Positions 11,114 to 23,700 of a DNA stretch of 64,000 bases are shown here, one piece after another. Origin of the DNA: Takashimella koratensis (Eukaryota > Basidiomycota > Tremellomycetes > Trichosporonales > Tetragoniomycetaceae); the NCBI GenBank assembly GCA_003116875.1, contig BCKT01000003.1, forward strand, positions 1,869,185 to 1,933,184, in the 5' to 3' direction. The position numbers and the translations under genes are program-made. Under the pieces are notes generated by a model. That model did not search any database. It saw nothing but the letters and a program-made list of their open reading frames with translations, and was not told the DNA's origin. Each line of letters opens with the position of its first letter. The first letter of the stretch is position 1.

Positions 11114-13003
11114 ATGCCAGATATCGAGCTCGAGACGAGATCCGGGCCCAGGGACCTCCCTAGTAAACCCGTTGAGAACTCTACTTCCAACCTCAATTCT
11201 AACGGTAATACCAACGGGAATGGGACCGAGGTGGAGCTTGATTTTGATGGAGGATACGGTTGGGTCATTTTGGCTTGTTGTGGGGTTATCATGTAAGTCT
11301 CTCTGAGTTCAAGTCGCGGGGGAGGGGAGGGAGGGCTCAGCTCGGCTCTCGTTTACTAGCATCCACGCTTGCTTGAGTTACTAGTATGGGGTACTTTCCT
11401 TTCTTTGCGTTTGCTCCCGCTTACACCTCTAGGTTTTTCTTCACGGGGATGACTTATTCCTGGGGAATCATTCAACTTCGACTAGTCTCTGACTCTCTTG
11501 CTCCGGCATCTACTTTAGCATTTGTCGGGTCTCTCACTGTTGCTTGTATCGCCGTGTTGGCAATCATCAACGCTCGATTGGTTAGGTACCTTGGCGCAAG
11601 GAAGACAGGTTTACTAGGTGCCGTGGTTATGGCGTCGGGAGAGGTTCTCAGTGGGTGGACGACGGAGAATGTAGGTGGGTTGTTCGTGACGGCGGGTTTA
11701 ATCACGGGTGTCGGAGTGAGCCTGTGTTTCATGGTGAGTGGGAGTCATGGGTCAAGATCTGCTCTGCGTCGTATATCGTTTCCATAGCTCTCTTCCCAAT
11801 CAGACGTCAAGAATCAAGGAAGAGAAAGAGGAAGATTCCAGTGCTAACCCCTTCCCTCCTGGCTTAGGTCTGTTCCGTCCTACCTGCTCAGTACTTTCGT
11901 AAACGACGCGGTTTAGCCAACGGTATAGTCTACGGCTGCGGTGGTCTAGGCGGCGCCATCATCTCTTTCGTTCTTGATGGTTTACTCCAGAACTTGGGCC
12001 CAGCATGGACATTTCGAGTCATGGGGATTTTAAGTGCGGGTGTGTTGGTACCTGCTGCGTTGTTTATCAGGGAAAGACCTATACCTAGGTCCAACTTGTT
12101 CATTGAGTGGTGAGTCGCTTTACCAATCTGATCTTCGCTCAGAGCCCCCATATCGAATCCTTTCTCTAGGCTATATCCCACCCTCTTTCTATCTGTGATC
12201 AAAGACGCTCCAACCGTTCGACCCTCAATTGACCTTCTCCCATCCCCCTCCCCCTCCCCCTCCCTCTCCCTCTCCCCCTCCCCCTCCTCCTCCCCCTCTC
12301 CAGGCGCCTCTTCCGCGACCCCAAGTTCATCCTTCTCTTCATCACCGGCGCAATCGGTACATTCCCACTCTTTGTTCCTCCTTTCTTCCTCCCTCTCTAC
12401 TCCCAATCCCTCGGCTTCCAATCCGCCGCATCTGCCTCCTTAGTCGCGGGTTACAACCTATCCTCTTGTCTTGGTCGCCTAGTCTTTGGTCATTTCTCCG
12501 ATACTCTTGGACCCGTCAACTGTCTACTCTCATCCCTCGTTCTCACCGTGATCAGCCTCCTCGCTCTCTGGCCATTGAGTACAAGTATCGCACCGCTCGT
12601 GGTTTTTATCATTTTGAACGGAGTATCGAATGGAGCGTTTTTCGCATTGATGCCGACGGTGGTTAATACAGTCTTTGGAGCGAGTAGAGTCGCCGTGGCC
12701 ATGGGGATGTTGGTCAGTGGTTGGGCAGGGGGTTACCTTTTGGTAAGTGAAGATCAAACGGAAACAACCTTGTCTTCTAGAAAAAGTTGAACAGATTCAG
12801 GCATGGAGCTTACGACTTTTTCCCTCGGTCGCTAGGGCGCACCAATCGCTGGATACATCCTCGAAGCATTCGGAGGTAGCGATGCAGGCCTTCAAGCTTA
12901 CCGTCCAGCGATGTACTATGCCGGCGGCTTGGCTTTTGCAAGTATGACCTGTGTCGCATGGTTACGTCTCAATCTAAGTCGACGTCTCTGGGACCGTGTC
13001 TAG
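11114..13003 (+). CDS. MFS monocarboxylate-porter-like transporter
   Basis: Five exons (11114-11292, 11433-11733, 11868-12109, 12304-12742, 12836-13003) encode 442 residues. The hallmark of the monocarboxylate porter group, 'DGGYGWVILACCGVIM', opens the first membrane helix after a hydrophilic Asn/Thr-rich tail of ~45 residues. 'TYSWGIIQ' follows, then about 12 hydrophobic helices. 'QYFRKRRGLANGI' is the MFS motif of the loop after TM4. In fungi these proteins (yeast Mch-type) often do not carry monocarboxylates, so the substrate is open. The first-exon donor at 11293 joins an acceptor at 11433 inside a plus-strand open frame; the phase supports this over the longer frame starting at 11386. 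Confidence 0.88.
12240..12303 (+). repeat. CCCCCT polypyrimidine array at intron 3' end
   Basis: Imperfect CCCCCT/CCCTCT repeats fill the last 60 bases of the third intron of the MFS gene and run into its acceptor AG. This is an unusually long, C-rich polypyrimidine tract for this window. Confidence 0.7.
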
Positions 13004-13201
13004 TCCGGTCTAGCGAAAGCAGCCGACCAAATAAAACGCATAAAACCGACGCTTTGGGCTTGCCTCTCCCTTGTAAATTGTAACCTAGCCTGTCGGCATG
13101 AGGAACAACGCGGAACAGGAAATGAATAGGTAGAGAGCCATGCAGTGCATCGTTTGTATATCTGACCATGTAGACGAGTTGAGTTACGTAGTAGAATTGA
13201 A

Positions 13202-15846
13202 TCACGCAGACGTAGGTGGGAAGGCCTCAGCGACGAGTAATTTCTTCTGGACTTTGCCCATTCCCTATGAATTATTAGCCCACCAACAATCGGCATGACA
13301 ATGTTTTTCCATACTACAAGACAGCGACACTCGCCCATCACGGCTTGTAGCTTGCTTGACACTCACATTCCTCGGAATCGCATCGTAGATCCGCAACTTG
13401 CGAGGTAACTTGTACGCAGCTAACGAGGTACGGAGCTGAGATCTGAGCGTATCGAGGGTAAGGGAAGGTCGAGAGGTGACGATACATGCCGCGACCTGTG
13501 ATCCAAGACGGAGCGCCGAGCGGGGCGAGGCGCGAGGTGAACGGGCGTCATTGTCAAGAGAAGTTGGAAATGAAATAAAGTCAGCATTGCCCCTTACAAA
13601 CCAGTCTTCCGCTGCTCAATAGGTGACCAAGGCATCACCCATCGCGTGTCGCTCCACTCCTCGTTCGGGTCAACTTACAACCTGACCCCACTCTTCATCC
13701 TCCACACCTACAACCGCACAATCCTCCATGCCTTCCAACTCTAAAATAGCTCTCTCAATCTCTACAGCAGACACTTTCTCCCCTCCTGTCTTGATAATAT
13801 CGACACTTGAGCGACCGAGGATCCGAAGTTGGGTATACGCGGGACCAGGGAGGGAAGTACGGATAGCGACGTCGCCTGTGCGGAACCATCCCAGGCCAGC
13901 GGTCGAGTCGGTAGTGGTGTCGTAGACGAATTCCTTGGCAGTAGCATCGGGGAGGCGCCAGTACCTAGTTACCGTGTTAGCACTGTTCAATCATACCGTT
14001 CTGCGCGTTCAACCCGTTCGTGTATCCGGAAGCATGCTCTAATGAGAAGGCTCGGGTGTCATACAGCGGGCCCAGCTCCTCGCCAGTATGTGGCAGTCTT
14101 ACAGCCTCGCAGCCTTTTACTCACTCAATGAAGATTCCCTCTCCCTTTACCTGAACCTCGCCCGGCGTGTCCAGCTCATCGATGACCCTGCCCTTGTCCG
14201 TATCCCAAAGGCGCACTTGCACGTTCGACAAAGGGAACCCGACACATCCCTTGACGCGGAGATCGTCTGCCCATCCCGTGGACGCGATGATTCCCGTCTC
14301 TGTCATCCCGTATCTAGACGGATCAGCACGAGTCTGACCACAAGCAGAGTCCTGCCACGAGGACAACATGGATGTACTGGATGCACCCTTGCTCTACTCA
14401 AGCGCCGGCAAGATACAGCTTCTCGCTCGACTCAAGGCCCGCGACTCGACTCGATTCGGACGGGTTCACTCACCGCTCAAGCAAGACCATCCCTCCGCCG
14501 ACCCCACCTTCCCTCTCCCAAGCGACCTTGACACTCTCCGGCAACGGTGCCGAGCCCGAGACTTGCAGCCTGAGCGAAGCGGACGCCTTTGACGCCAGGG
14601 GCTGGACGTCGATTGGTAACGCCGTATGGGCTTGGATCAAGCGCGCTGCGGGGGTCAACCCATGCTCATGTGAACCTCGTAGGCCGTGTGTGGAAACTGT
14701 ATAGTCCATTGAGAAGACGTACAGTATACAGTGGGAACACCGAAGAACATGGTGATGGGCGCGCGGGATTCGGCGTTGATCCATCGATACCAGATCTGCC
14801 TCGTCAGCTGCGTACACAGTTGCTCTCTCAACCTCTCTCTCGCCCTCTTGCCCTCTCGCGATCTCGCCATCTCGTTATGAACAACCATCCTCACCCTCGA
14901 CCGTGAACTCGCGCGCTCGACTCACTTTAGTCCCGTCAAACTTCTCCCACATCTCCACGCTCGCACCTGCCCAGAGGGTAGGTAAGAGTGCGACGACGAT
15001 CCCGTGTAGGTGATTGAGCGGGAGTACGTGGAGGAGGTTATCCTATGCGAGTCAGCGGGTCGTTCGTACACGTCTGAGTCATTGTATTCCTCGCTCCTCT
15101 CCAGTCTTTGCAATCGTTTGCTGCGGTCTTGATTGCTTCCTAATCGCTGCACTCACTTTCCTGGTCCACCTCCAAGCATCCACGATCGCCTTTACCTGAC
15201 TCGCGAGCGCTGAATGCCTCGTGACGACACCTTTTGGCCTTCCCGTCGTCCCGCTAGTATAAAGCATCATTGCTCTTCTCTCTCCTTTTATCCCTTGCAG
15301 ACCCTTGATCACATCCACCGCGTCGATGCCTTCCTCTGCTGCGGCTCTCACCCTCTCCACGCTAATCTCCACCACCGCGACTGTACACTCCCCTCCCCCC
15401 GCACGGGCCTTGGTAGCTTCTGCAGCAAGTGTATCCGCGCGTTGGCGATTCGCACTGTCGCAGAGGATGATATCGCACTCCGCGTTGGTGGCGATATAGT
15501 TGTGTTCTGGGAAAGGGAGACCAGGGAGGAGCGGAACGGCAAGACCGCCTGCTGTCCATGTCGCGAGAAGGGAGAGGGGCACGAGGTACCCTTTGTTACA
15601 GAGGATAGCGACGCGTGTCTCCCCGAGGTCAAGAGGGGTGGAAGTGGGCGCAGGAGCCGAAGGAGAAGAGGCAGAGACCGCGATGAGCTGAGATGCGAGC
15701 GCCAGGACGTCGGAGCAGAGATTAGGGTAGGAGATGGAAAGAGAGTGAGAAGGGTCAACGATGGCTGGAAGGGAAGAGGAAGCGTCGGACGCGTGAGTCG
15801 CGATCCGGGCCAAGAGAGGGAAAGAGGAGAGGAGTGGGGTGGTCAT
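13202..15846 (-). CDS. acyl-CoA synthetase, malonyl-CoA synthetase (ACSF3)-like
   Basis: This minus-strand multi-exon gene begins at ATG 15846 and ends with TGA at 13202. Exon 1 is 15846-15157, exon 2 is 15042-14926, and exon 3 begins at 14795. The ANL-superfamily AMP-binding signature is 'LYTSGTTGRPKGVV' in exon 1. Exon 2 has 'HVLPLNHLHGIVVALLPTLW', which resembles the malonyl-CoA/methylmalonyl-CoA synthetase (ACSF3) group. 'ERYGMTETGIIAS' is the adenylate-contacting motif. 'GWFRTGDVA', 'LGRSSVDIIKTGGEKVSAVE' and the catalytic-Lys region 'NGMGKVQKK' (across the last intron) complete the C-terminal domain. It would activate a carboxylate to its CoA thioester via an acyl-AMP. There is no clear peroxisomal C-terminus (ends -PTSA). 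The acyl specificity is inferred from similarity only. Confidence 0.87.
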
Positions 15847-16995
15847 GTTGTGTTATGAACAGGGATTGGGTAGGTGTTGAGTCGGTAGAATGAGATGGAG
15901 GTCAAGTTGGAGAAGGAGGTCAAGACGGGTTGAGTTGAGATATGGTGAAGGGATAAATTCGATACATAGCACAACATCAGTACCTACCCTCTGCTGCTCT
16001 TTCACCATGGCCTCTCGCATCCCGGCTCCTTACATCTCGCCCCACTGTTGAGCCCACCACCACTGCCGTCGCCCGTCCCAGAGCCAAGGGATAGTTTTTC
16101 GCCCCATACCCCCCTCGGACAAACCAGGTTCCGGAATTTGGCCGATCCGAGATAAGATTCCCGATCGGGCGGGGTTGAGTTGGGTCGGGTTGGGTTCGGT
16201 CGGGGCTGGGGAGAGAGGGGGAACGGAAGAGGCGAGCAGGAGAGTGGATATGAGGAAGGATCGACGACGAGAGGAACGGTACCTGTTCAAGAGGGGGTTG
16301 ATGGCTTGAATGAAGTATGGGGTATGGATGAGTAACAGCGCGGCCCATGCGCAGATCATGTCGTTTGAGGCATACCCCGCAACGACCCTCGGCAAGCTGT
16401 CTAACCCTAATGTATCGAGGTCAACGAGACATAGACGGGTGTGTGGGATAGGAGCACCTTAGGTGCTAGGAGATGCATGTGGGGTTGTTGCTTGCATGTG
16501 CATCTGGATAGGCAGTTTGGGCCGTCGCCGATGGGTAGTCATAAAATGCCGCAAAGGCTCGGCCTTTGTCTCGGCGGATCCTACATATTTCTCTCATCCC
16601 CCTCACCTGCAATTGCTTGACATGGACTAGTGAGAGGCAGACATGTCCTCTACCTGAGCATCACCCCCTCCCGCTTCCCCCCTGCCTCTTTCTCGCAAGC
16701 ACCTGTCGTCCTCTCGATCCCCTGGGCACGATCCCAGAAGACCGTCCAGACCCCGTGCACATTGCGTAGTGGCGAGCTCGGCCCCGAGGTGGTGCTTTAT
16801 ACTATTAGTTTTCAGTTTTCTCATGACCACATCCCGTTGAACCCGGGGATCAAGGTTGGAGCGGAAAACAACGCATAGGTCGGTGATGGATCCAGAGGAT
16901 GGTATAAAACAGACAGAGCAGAGAAGAAGATACAGGCTCCTGCTCAGACAACCCGTCATCTTGATACAGCAACTGCCAGATACTCTACACTCACC
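15847..16995. other. divergent intergenic region with one doubtful small ORF
   Basis: This lies between the ligase start (-) and the NmrA-like gene (+). On the minus strand, 16395-16030 reads a 121-codon frame whose first part is hydrophobic ('MICAWAALLLIHTPYFIQAI', one membrane-like segment). A possible donor follows at about 16280, and a second coding-like stretch 'WFVRGGYGAKNYPLALGRAT' lies in another frame near 16065-16130. A small spliced membrane protein is possible, but I could not fix a start exon. A TATA element for the downstream gene is at 16903. Confidence 0.35.
16903..16909 (+). promoter_or_regulatory. TATA box of NmrA-like gene
   Basis: TATAAAA lies 87 bases before the ATG at 16996, a usual spacing for a fungal TATA promoter. 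Confidence 0.55.
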
Positions 16996-18276
16996 ATGTC
17001 CGCCGCCAAATTCATCACCAAAGTCGCCATGGTCGGAGTGAGTCCTTATCCCCACCTTTGCAGCCCACCTCGACCGGGCTTGGCGATACTTTCTACCCAC
17101 GCCCAATGACGTTGTGTACACCCACCGACCTGTCTTTCAGGCTGGGGGCAACTCTGGCTCTCACATGGCCGAGGCCATTCTCGCAACCGGCAAACACACG
17201 CTCACCGCCTTGACGCGAGAGGGTAGCGCCACGACCCTTCCATCTGGTGTCATCTCCAAGGTTGTCAATTATGACGACCCCAAGACCCTCGTCGACGCTC
17301 TCATGGGCCAAGAGGCTCTCGTCGTCACACTCGGCGTCACCACACCCAAAGACACGGATATGAAACTCGTCAACGCCGCTGTCGAGGCCGGGGTCAAGTG
17401 GATCTTCCCTAATGAGTGGGGGGTGGATACAGACTCGAGCTTGCTCTTGGAAGATCTGCCAATGTGGGCTGCTAAGGGTGAGTAGGCGACAAGCGAAACG
17501 ATTTGCTCGGACCGAAGGGAGGATCTTTTGAGATCGCGACGGGCGAGTTGATGAAGGCGGTCAACATCGGAGAGAGACAATGAGCTGACCAGTCTAGTCG
17601 CTCTCCGCGACCACATCCGATCCCTCGACTCGCTGTCCTTCATCGCCGTCACCACTGGATTCTGGTACGAGTGGAGCCTTGCTCAGCCTCTCGCTTTTGG
17701 CTTTGACTTTGCTCAGCGCAAGGTGACGCTCTTTGACGAGGGCGAGGTGAAGATGTCTGTCTCGACTTGGCCCCAGGTGAGTCTGAACGTGGAGTGATCA
17801 ATTCATTACTTGCTGCTAACCTAGACTATGTTATCCTCTAGGTCGGTCGAGCTCTCGCCGCTTTGCTCAGCTTGCCCATTGAATCTAACGACGGTCGCTC
17901 TCTCACCGCCCTACGCAACACCATCGTCTACGTCAACTCCTTCACCGTCTCTCAACGTGACATGTTCTCCTCTGTCCTTCGAGTGACCAACACCTCCGAG
18001 TCCGACTGGACCATCACCAAAGTTCCCGCAAATGAGCGCGTAGCTCAGGCCAAGATCGAAATGAGTCAGGGGAAACGATCCGCGTTCGGGAAAGTGCTGT
18101 ACACGCGCTTGTTCTACCCGGATGGCACGGGAGACTTTGAGAGTCACAAGGGGACTAAGAATGGGCTGTTGGGGCTGCCCAAGGAGGATATGGACGAAGT
18201 GACAAAGAGGGCGATCAAGAGGTCCCAGGAGATTGAGCTGTGGCAGGAGGAAGGGCCCAGTCACCGAGACGCGTAA
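16996..18276 (+). CDS. NmrA/isoflavone-reductase-like NAD(P)-binding protein
   Basis: Four exons (16996-17037, 17141-17477, 17598-17776, 17842-18276) encode 330 residues. The N-terminal glycine motif 'KVAMVGAGGNSGSHMAEAIL' (split by intron 1) is the GxxGxxG-type dinucleotide site of NmrA-like atypical SDRs. 'TALTREGSA' supplies the Arg that usually selects NADP(H). 'WIFPNEWGVDTD' corresponds to the conserved 'PSEFG' region of isoflavone-reductase relatives. Members either reduce phenylpropanoid-like compounds or act as redox-sensing regulators. No catalytic Lys pattern is clear enough here to choose, so the role is open. It is not clustered with an obvious pathway. Confidence 0.85.
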
Positions 18277-18591
18277 ACGCGTAGAGTGATTACAAAACTA
18301 TTTAAGAGCGATGCAGTCGCTCAAGTGATATGCATACCGATATTGACCTCTGGCCAGAACCGCGGTATGAGTGCATGTATGCATGAGTTTGTCGACTGTG
18401 TATGGGGTCGTTTGGTGACGGGTGACTGCCTCCTGCTGACTGCTAACCGCCCGGGCCGATGGTTCAGCCACCAGCTGGCAGATTTTGATTTATTCTCCTC
18501 TGCACCATCGATCAACACCACCCACCCCCTAACCCACTCCTCCTGTTCACTCCCTACACCTCACCCTAACCCAACCCACACCACCCACACC
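18277..18591. other. ESS1 upstream region
   Basis: This 315-base gap before ESS1 ends in a C/A-rich pyrimidine leader (18510-18590). I see no further gene. The in-frame upstream extension from 18286 is judged non-coding. Confidence 0.45.
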
Positions 18592-19688
18592 ATGGCGTCG
18601 ACCGGCTGGGAGATCCGCTTCTCCTCCTCTCGCCAGATTCCCTACTACTACCACGCCGCTACTGGCCGGTCGACGTGGGAACCTCCTACCGAGCTCAGCT
18701 CGGAGCAGATCTTCGCTCTCCCAGGTGCAGACAAGTACCTCCGCCCCGCTGCGGGTGGTGGGCCCGCCGCCGCCGGCCCCCCGGGCCAGGTCAGGGCGAG
18801 TCACATTCTCGCCAAGCACAAGGGAAGCAGGAGGCCGAGTAGCTGGAGAGAGGTGAGTAGAGTCAATGATCCCCGCGACAGTCTGCGCGTCAGCACGTTC
18901 CGAACTTCCGATGTTTCCGATATCCTTCAACCAATCACCCACTGGTCAACCTTCAAACTTGGGTACAACGCTGACGCAGTATCTAAAACTTGCTTGAACC
19001 CATCTCATCTCCTCTTATCCATCTCCCATCACCTTGCATCACCGTTCTCCGACTGGCTATTCTCACCGCTCGACCTGGGACTCTTGGCGTCGCGTCAATA
19101 TCTCGTCCTTCTCCCATTGTCACTCCCTTACACGCGCCTTCGCGGCTCTCACCTACCTCTTCCCACTCGATATACTCACAACGCGCCGCTACCTCTCATC
19201 TCCAATCGCGACACTCGCTGCGCTCGTGATTGCTCCTTAGGCCAACATCACCCGCTCTCTCCCCGAAGCCCGCGCGATCATCCAAGCGCACATCGACAAC
19301 CTCACCTCTCTCCCCTCCGACCAAGTTGCCGCTGAATTCGCGCGTATCGCAGCAGACGGAAGTGACTGCTCGTCTGCCAAGAAGGGCGGGGACTTGGGTT
19401 GGTTTGGGCCCGGGATGATGCAGAAGAGCTTTGAGGTGAGTCTACATATGCCAAGTTGCGTTATGCCTTTGATGGGGAGGAGCTGACGAGTACATGCTAC
19501 TATCTACCATTGGTCTACTACTATGATTCCGACACGACGCGACGACAACGACACGACCAAACCCTACCCACTCCATCTCACCCCACTCTCTCACACCACA
19601 GGAAGCAACCTTCGCGCTCGAGGCTGGGCAGCTGAGCAAGATTGTCGAGTCGGACTCGGGCGTTCACGTCATTCTCCGCACTGGATAG
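18592..19688 (+). CDS. ESS1: peptidyl-prolyl isomerase ESS1/PIN1
   Basis: Three exons (18592-18852, 19241-19435, 19602-19688) encode 180 residues. The N-terminal WW domain is 'GWEIRFSSSRQIPYYYHAAT' followed by 'STWEPPTE', giving the two Trp of the fold. The parvulin domain starts with 'VRASHILAKHKGSRRPSSWR', which includes the phosphate-binding basic loop, continues with 'SDCSSAKKGGDLGWFGPGMM' and 'SFEEATFALEAGQLS', and ends 'SDSGVHVILRTG'. The order and length match yeast Ess1 and human Pin1, which isomerise pSer/Thr-Pro bonds, chiefly in the RNA polymerase II C-terminal domain. Exon 2 supplies the active-site Cys ('DCSS'). The first intron is 388 nt, the longest I resolved in the window. 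Confidence 0.94.
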
Positions 19689-20098
19689 GCTGCGACCGTC
19701 GGCGCCTATTGGCGAGGAGGTTGAGGCGTAGGCAATGGGCGTGGAAGGCAGGGATTTGTGGGCGAATGGTGGGGGGTTGATATGCCGAGAAAGGGGATGA
19801 TTTGCTGCCGCGGGATGAGAGAGGCGATGGTCGTCGTACCATGCCCATTGGTCGTGGCTTGTGAACGTATCTTGAGTGACCTTTCGCGCAGTCGAGTCAA
19901 TAAAAGCTTGAAAGATCAGAAACTCGAAAACCATATCTGGGGCCTAAAACGTACAGTTCTAGTCTTCTTTAACATACCCTGTTCTAGCCTGAATGTATGT
20001 GACAGTGTCGGAACCGCTTCCTTCCCACCTTGATCGAATGCTTTGACCGTCGTCCACTTATCCAACGGGTGCGCAGGGCTCATCGTCCACGACGAACT

Positions 20099-20404
20099 CT
20101 AGAGCCTCGCTTTCCCATCGGGTCGAGGAGCGAACCCGTCCCATGCCGGCGAGACATACCGCACGTCCATCCCCATCCCCTTGACATCTGCAGAACCTGG
20201 TCCCAAACCCGCCGCAATGCTCGGCTGGGGAAGGGGAGAATGTGCCGAAGTGACGTGGACACGCGCGAATAGTGAACCGGAGGCGGAAGGTACGGAGGGA
20301 GACGACAGGACGGACGCAGGGTGGGTTAGGGAGGGGTTGAATGGGGCAGGACGGGAGAAGACTGCGGGTGGGTTGACGGTCGGACGACGGTCGGTTGAGT
20401 GCAT
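20099..20404 (-). CDS. possible small Ser/Pro-rich protein
   Basis: A 101-codon frame on the minus strand starts 'MHSTDRRPTVNPPAVFSRPA' and ends 'DVRYVSPAWDGFAPRPDGKA'. The second half has little low-complexity bias and looks more protein-like than its surroundings. No intron sites or known domain are seen. The surrounding 19689-20705 gap holds no other candidate. It could equally be a chance frame in GC-rich DNA. Confidence 0.25.
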   Translation of the reverse strand: MHSTDRRPTVNPPAVFSRPAPFNPSLTHPASVLSSPSVPSASGSLFARVHVTSAHSPLPQPSIAAGLGPGSADVKGMGMDVRYVSPAWDGFAPRPDGKARL

Positions 20405-20705
20405 GGTCGATGACGAGGGCACTAGGATGTTGAGGTCGATGGACGGTTGAGATGTGGTGGATGGTGGATGTTGGATGGGAGAGTAAAGCCAAGACGATGA
20501 CGAACAAATTTCAACGGGTGAATCCGGTCATCATCATCCCAGTGGCAAGTGGTATGGATAATGGCAACCACAACCCATTCTCACCGACCCGCTAGCGATT
20601 CATGCATGATTATTCATACATGAAAATAATCTACCTTTCGTCTACACAAAGCACCCATCTCCTCCCCCCCGCTGGCTTTCGTCTGTTCGCCTCCAACTCT
20701 GGCTC

Positions 20706-23700
20706 TCAAGTTCCTCTCGGATCCCACGTCTGCCCATTCCCGTTGGTCCCCACATTCGCACCTGGTGTTGTCCAATTCCACCAGTTTGTCGCGGTCTGTC
20801 TCACACATATCAGCACAGACACAAACACAAATACAAAAACAAGGAATATTTAGTGTAGTGTCCCCAGGACGAAGTCATGAGAAGATCGTGGAAGTGAGGG
20901 AGGAGATTGTGAAGGTCAGAGAAAGACGTACCGCTGTATCTGCCATATCTCCGCTCAACTGCCCGATCAACGCCGGGTCCCAGAACTGGTGAAGCTACAG
21001 ACTTTATCAGTACCCAAGCTCCTCTCAAACACATTGCTGTCCATACCCCAACCGGTTGCCCACTTACCAGATCATCCGTAGACGTGTCGACAACTTCACC
21101 GGGGGTTACACTCAATAACTGGTCCATTCCCATCATCACTGCTCCATCCATTACTCCCCCCACCTCACCCGCTGGGCCTAGACCACCTACCACTCCATCT
21201 ACTCCGACCCCGACCGGAACTCCGGGGACAATACCACCACCGTTCGCTTCCCTACTCATCCCGCTTCCCACATCACCCTCGCCTCTCCCTGCTCCCGCTC
21301 GGTTCGAGATCGTCGTGGCCTTTTGGACCCCCTGAGCAGCACGCTCAATCAACCTCGTTCTCCAACCCAGCAGTTCCACGTCATCTTCTCCCTCTCCTTC
21401 TCTCTCTTGTCCACCTGCAGCTCCAACCCCTACACCTCCCGATCCCAGTACCACCCCTCCTCCGCCGATCCCACTCTGCGCGGCCTTGCCCAACGCCCGC
21501 TTGCGCAGCTGAAGCAACCACTGCAAATTCTGTGCCGCCGCAGCGGACGTCGACGTCTGCGTCGTCGCCAATACCGAAGTGTACAACGAAATCGCTTGGT
21601 CGACTTGTCCCAAAGCGAAACTGACGAGAACGTTATGTGGGTTTTTGATAATGAGCGTCCCGACACACACAGCTGCGGTAAAAAGGTGGTACTACGGTCA
21701 GCAAGGACATGTTGCGTACATACCCAGAAGAACCAGTGACGCGCGGTCACCGCGGGGTACAGCTCGTACAGCCCCGAGACGACTTGGATCATGACCTGGA
21801 TGAGTTAGTCAAGACTCTGCGTAATGACCTACATTACACCGCTCCACAACAGCGAGGTACGACGTTCCGTACACTGAGCGAGTCGGGTCTGCTGGATGCT
21901 CTTGCATCGCCCGCGCAAAGTAAGGGCGCTGGAGGAACAGGATTGTCTCAGAGACATTGAGCGCCAGTTGAAATTGCTGAAAAGTTCGGTGTAAGTTGCG
22001 CCGGTTGACTTCCGGGCTATTGGCGATCGCTGATTCTGGATCAGGGTATGAAGACGGGAGAACCACCAGTGCCCCTCGACACCTAAGGTCGTATGGGATT
22101 TGCTTTTCAAATGATCGTCTAATTGTCAGCTTGCCCACCGAAGGTCTACTTACAGCCTTTCGTACAGGTCGTTGACTGCTGCATACCCGGATGGCCTCAC
22201 ATCCATCGCTTGATTCAACACGCTACGGTCAGCGCAGAGACCAAGAAGCTACCCACGCATTGGAGATCTGGCATAGCTCGTACTTGAGCGTACGGAAGGA
22301 CTTGACCCCTACGGGTCCGTCAGCCCATGTTTGAGACGGGAAAGCGGTATCAATATGTTCTGGTCGCAGGGCGCTCGGGCGGGAAAAGCAATTTGCCTAA
22401 GTGAGGGTTAGATGAAGGCTCAGATACTCGGAATTAGCTGGCCTATCGCAAGTAACCCGACTCACCTGGAACACGTCGATAGTGTGACACTCCCAAAACA
22501 CTTGCCGGCGCTCCTCGATGACGTCGTCGGGCAGGTTCCACCGCTTGCCATCACGATGCAGCCCCATCTAAGCATTAGCAATACCATTGACTCTTCGCTC
22601 ACTGCGACAATGATTCTCATCGCGAGACCCCACAGGGGCCATGCTGCATCTCCTGTTCTTCCCTTTTCCGTCTCCCTGATTGTCAGTTCCGCTCACCCTC
22701 CGTACGCACAAATGATAATGCGCCATGATCACCAGTGCTTGCACTCCCGGGATCGTATTGTGCGCTAAAAAGTTGCCAGCGATGAGACACTCTTCAGCAA
22801 AGCTGTGGAAGTGGCTCGCTGACGGGTCGTTGGGCGGGAAATCGAGGTTGTGAATTGCGCCCATGGCGAGGATCGCAAAGACGAGGGAAAGCTCTTGCAT
22901 ATGTGCTGGGTCGTCGTCGGCTCGAGGCGCGAGAGAGGTCTTGAACACTTGGTCGAAGATGACTTGGAACGCACGGCGTGGGGCAACGTCGTGACTGGGT
23001 ATGTTAGCGAAAGTGAATCGATTGAAGTTGGCAGATCAAGACTCACTTCCAAGTGTAGTAGCGATAATAGCTATCAACAAGAACAGACGCCTCGTCAAAG
23101 GGTGGAAGCTGTTGGAGGAACTCTCCCAGACGAGATCGTCTTGGTCGGCCAAACGGCAGGCCCGAACCCAAAGCGTTATCTTGTAACGCCGACGTGCGCG
23201 CCACGGGACTGTGCGAAGGTGACGGTCCTCTACTGATCTCTTGCTGCAAGTGCATCAGACCGCGATAAGCCCCCTCCACAGATACACATGCCCTACTCAC
23301 ATCTTTGAGCCACTCGGTACCCGCCGTGGGGCCAAGCCACTTGGATCGCCCAGCCTTTCCAATCATCAGTGTTCCGTAGCTTTGTTCCATCCCATCTGCG
23401 CTCTCGCCTCGCACGTCCGATTGCGGCAATGTCGAAGAATACGGTCTCACGGGGGGTGCAGCGAAGACACCGCTAGATACGGAGGGGATCGTCTCTGCCT
23501 CTCCTTGGCCATGGTGTCGATGTGGGCCAGGGGGGCTACGACTTCGGGACGAACGAGAACGCCACCATGACTGCGCCTGGGGTTGGGACTGGAGATGAGG
23601 AGGGTCTCCCACCGGAGCGGTTCGTGCACCACCGTCGTTGCCCGGCCCAAACGCTCCAGCGGTCCCAGGTGAACCTGAGGAAGGAGAGGGGTCGCCAACG

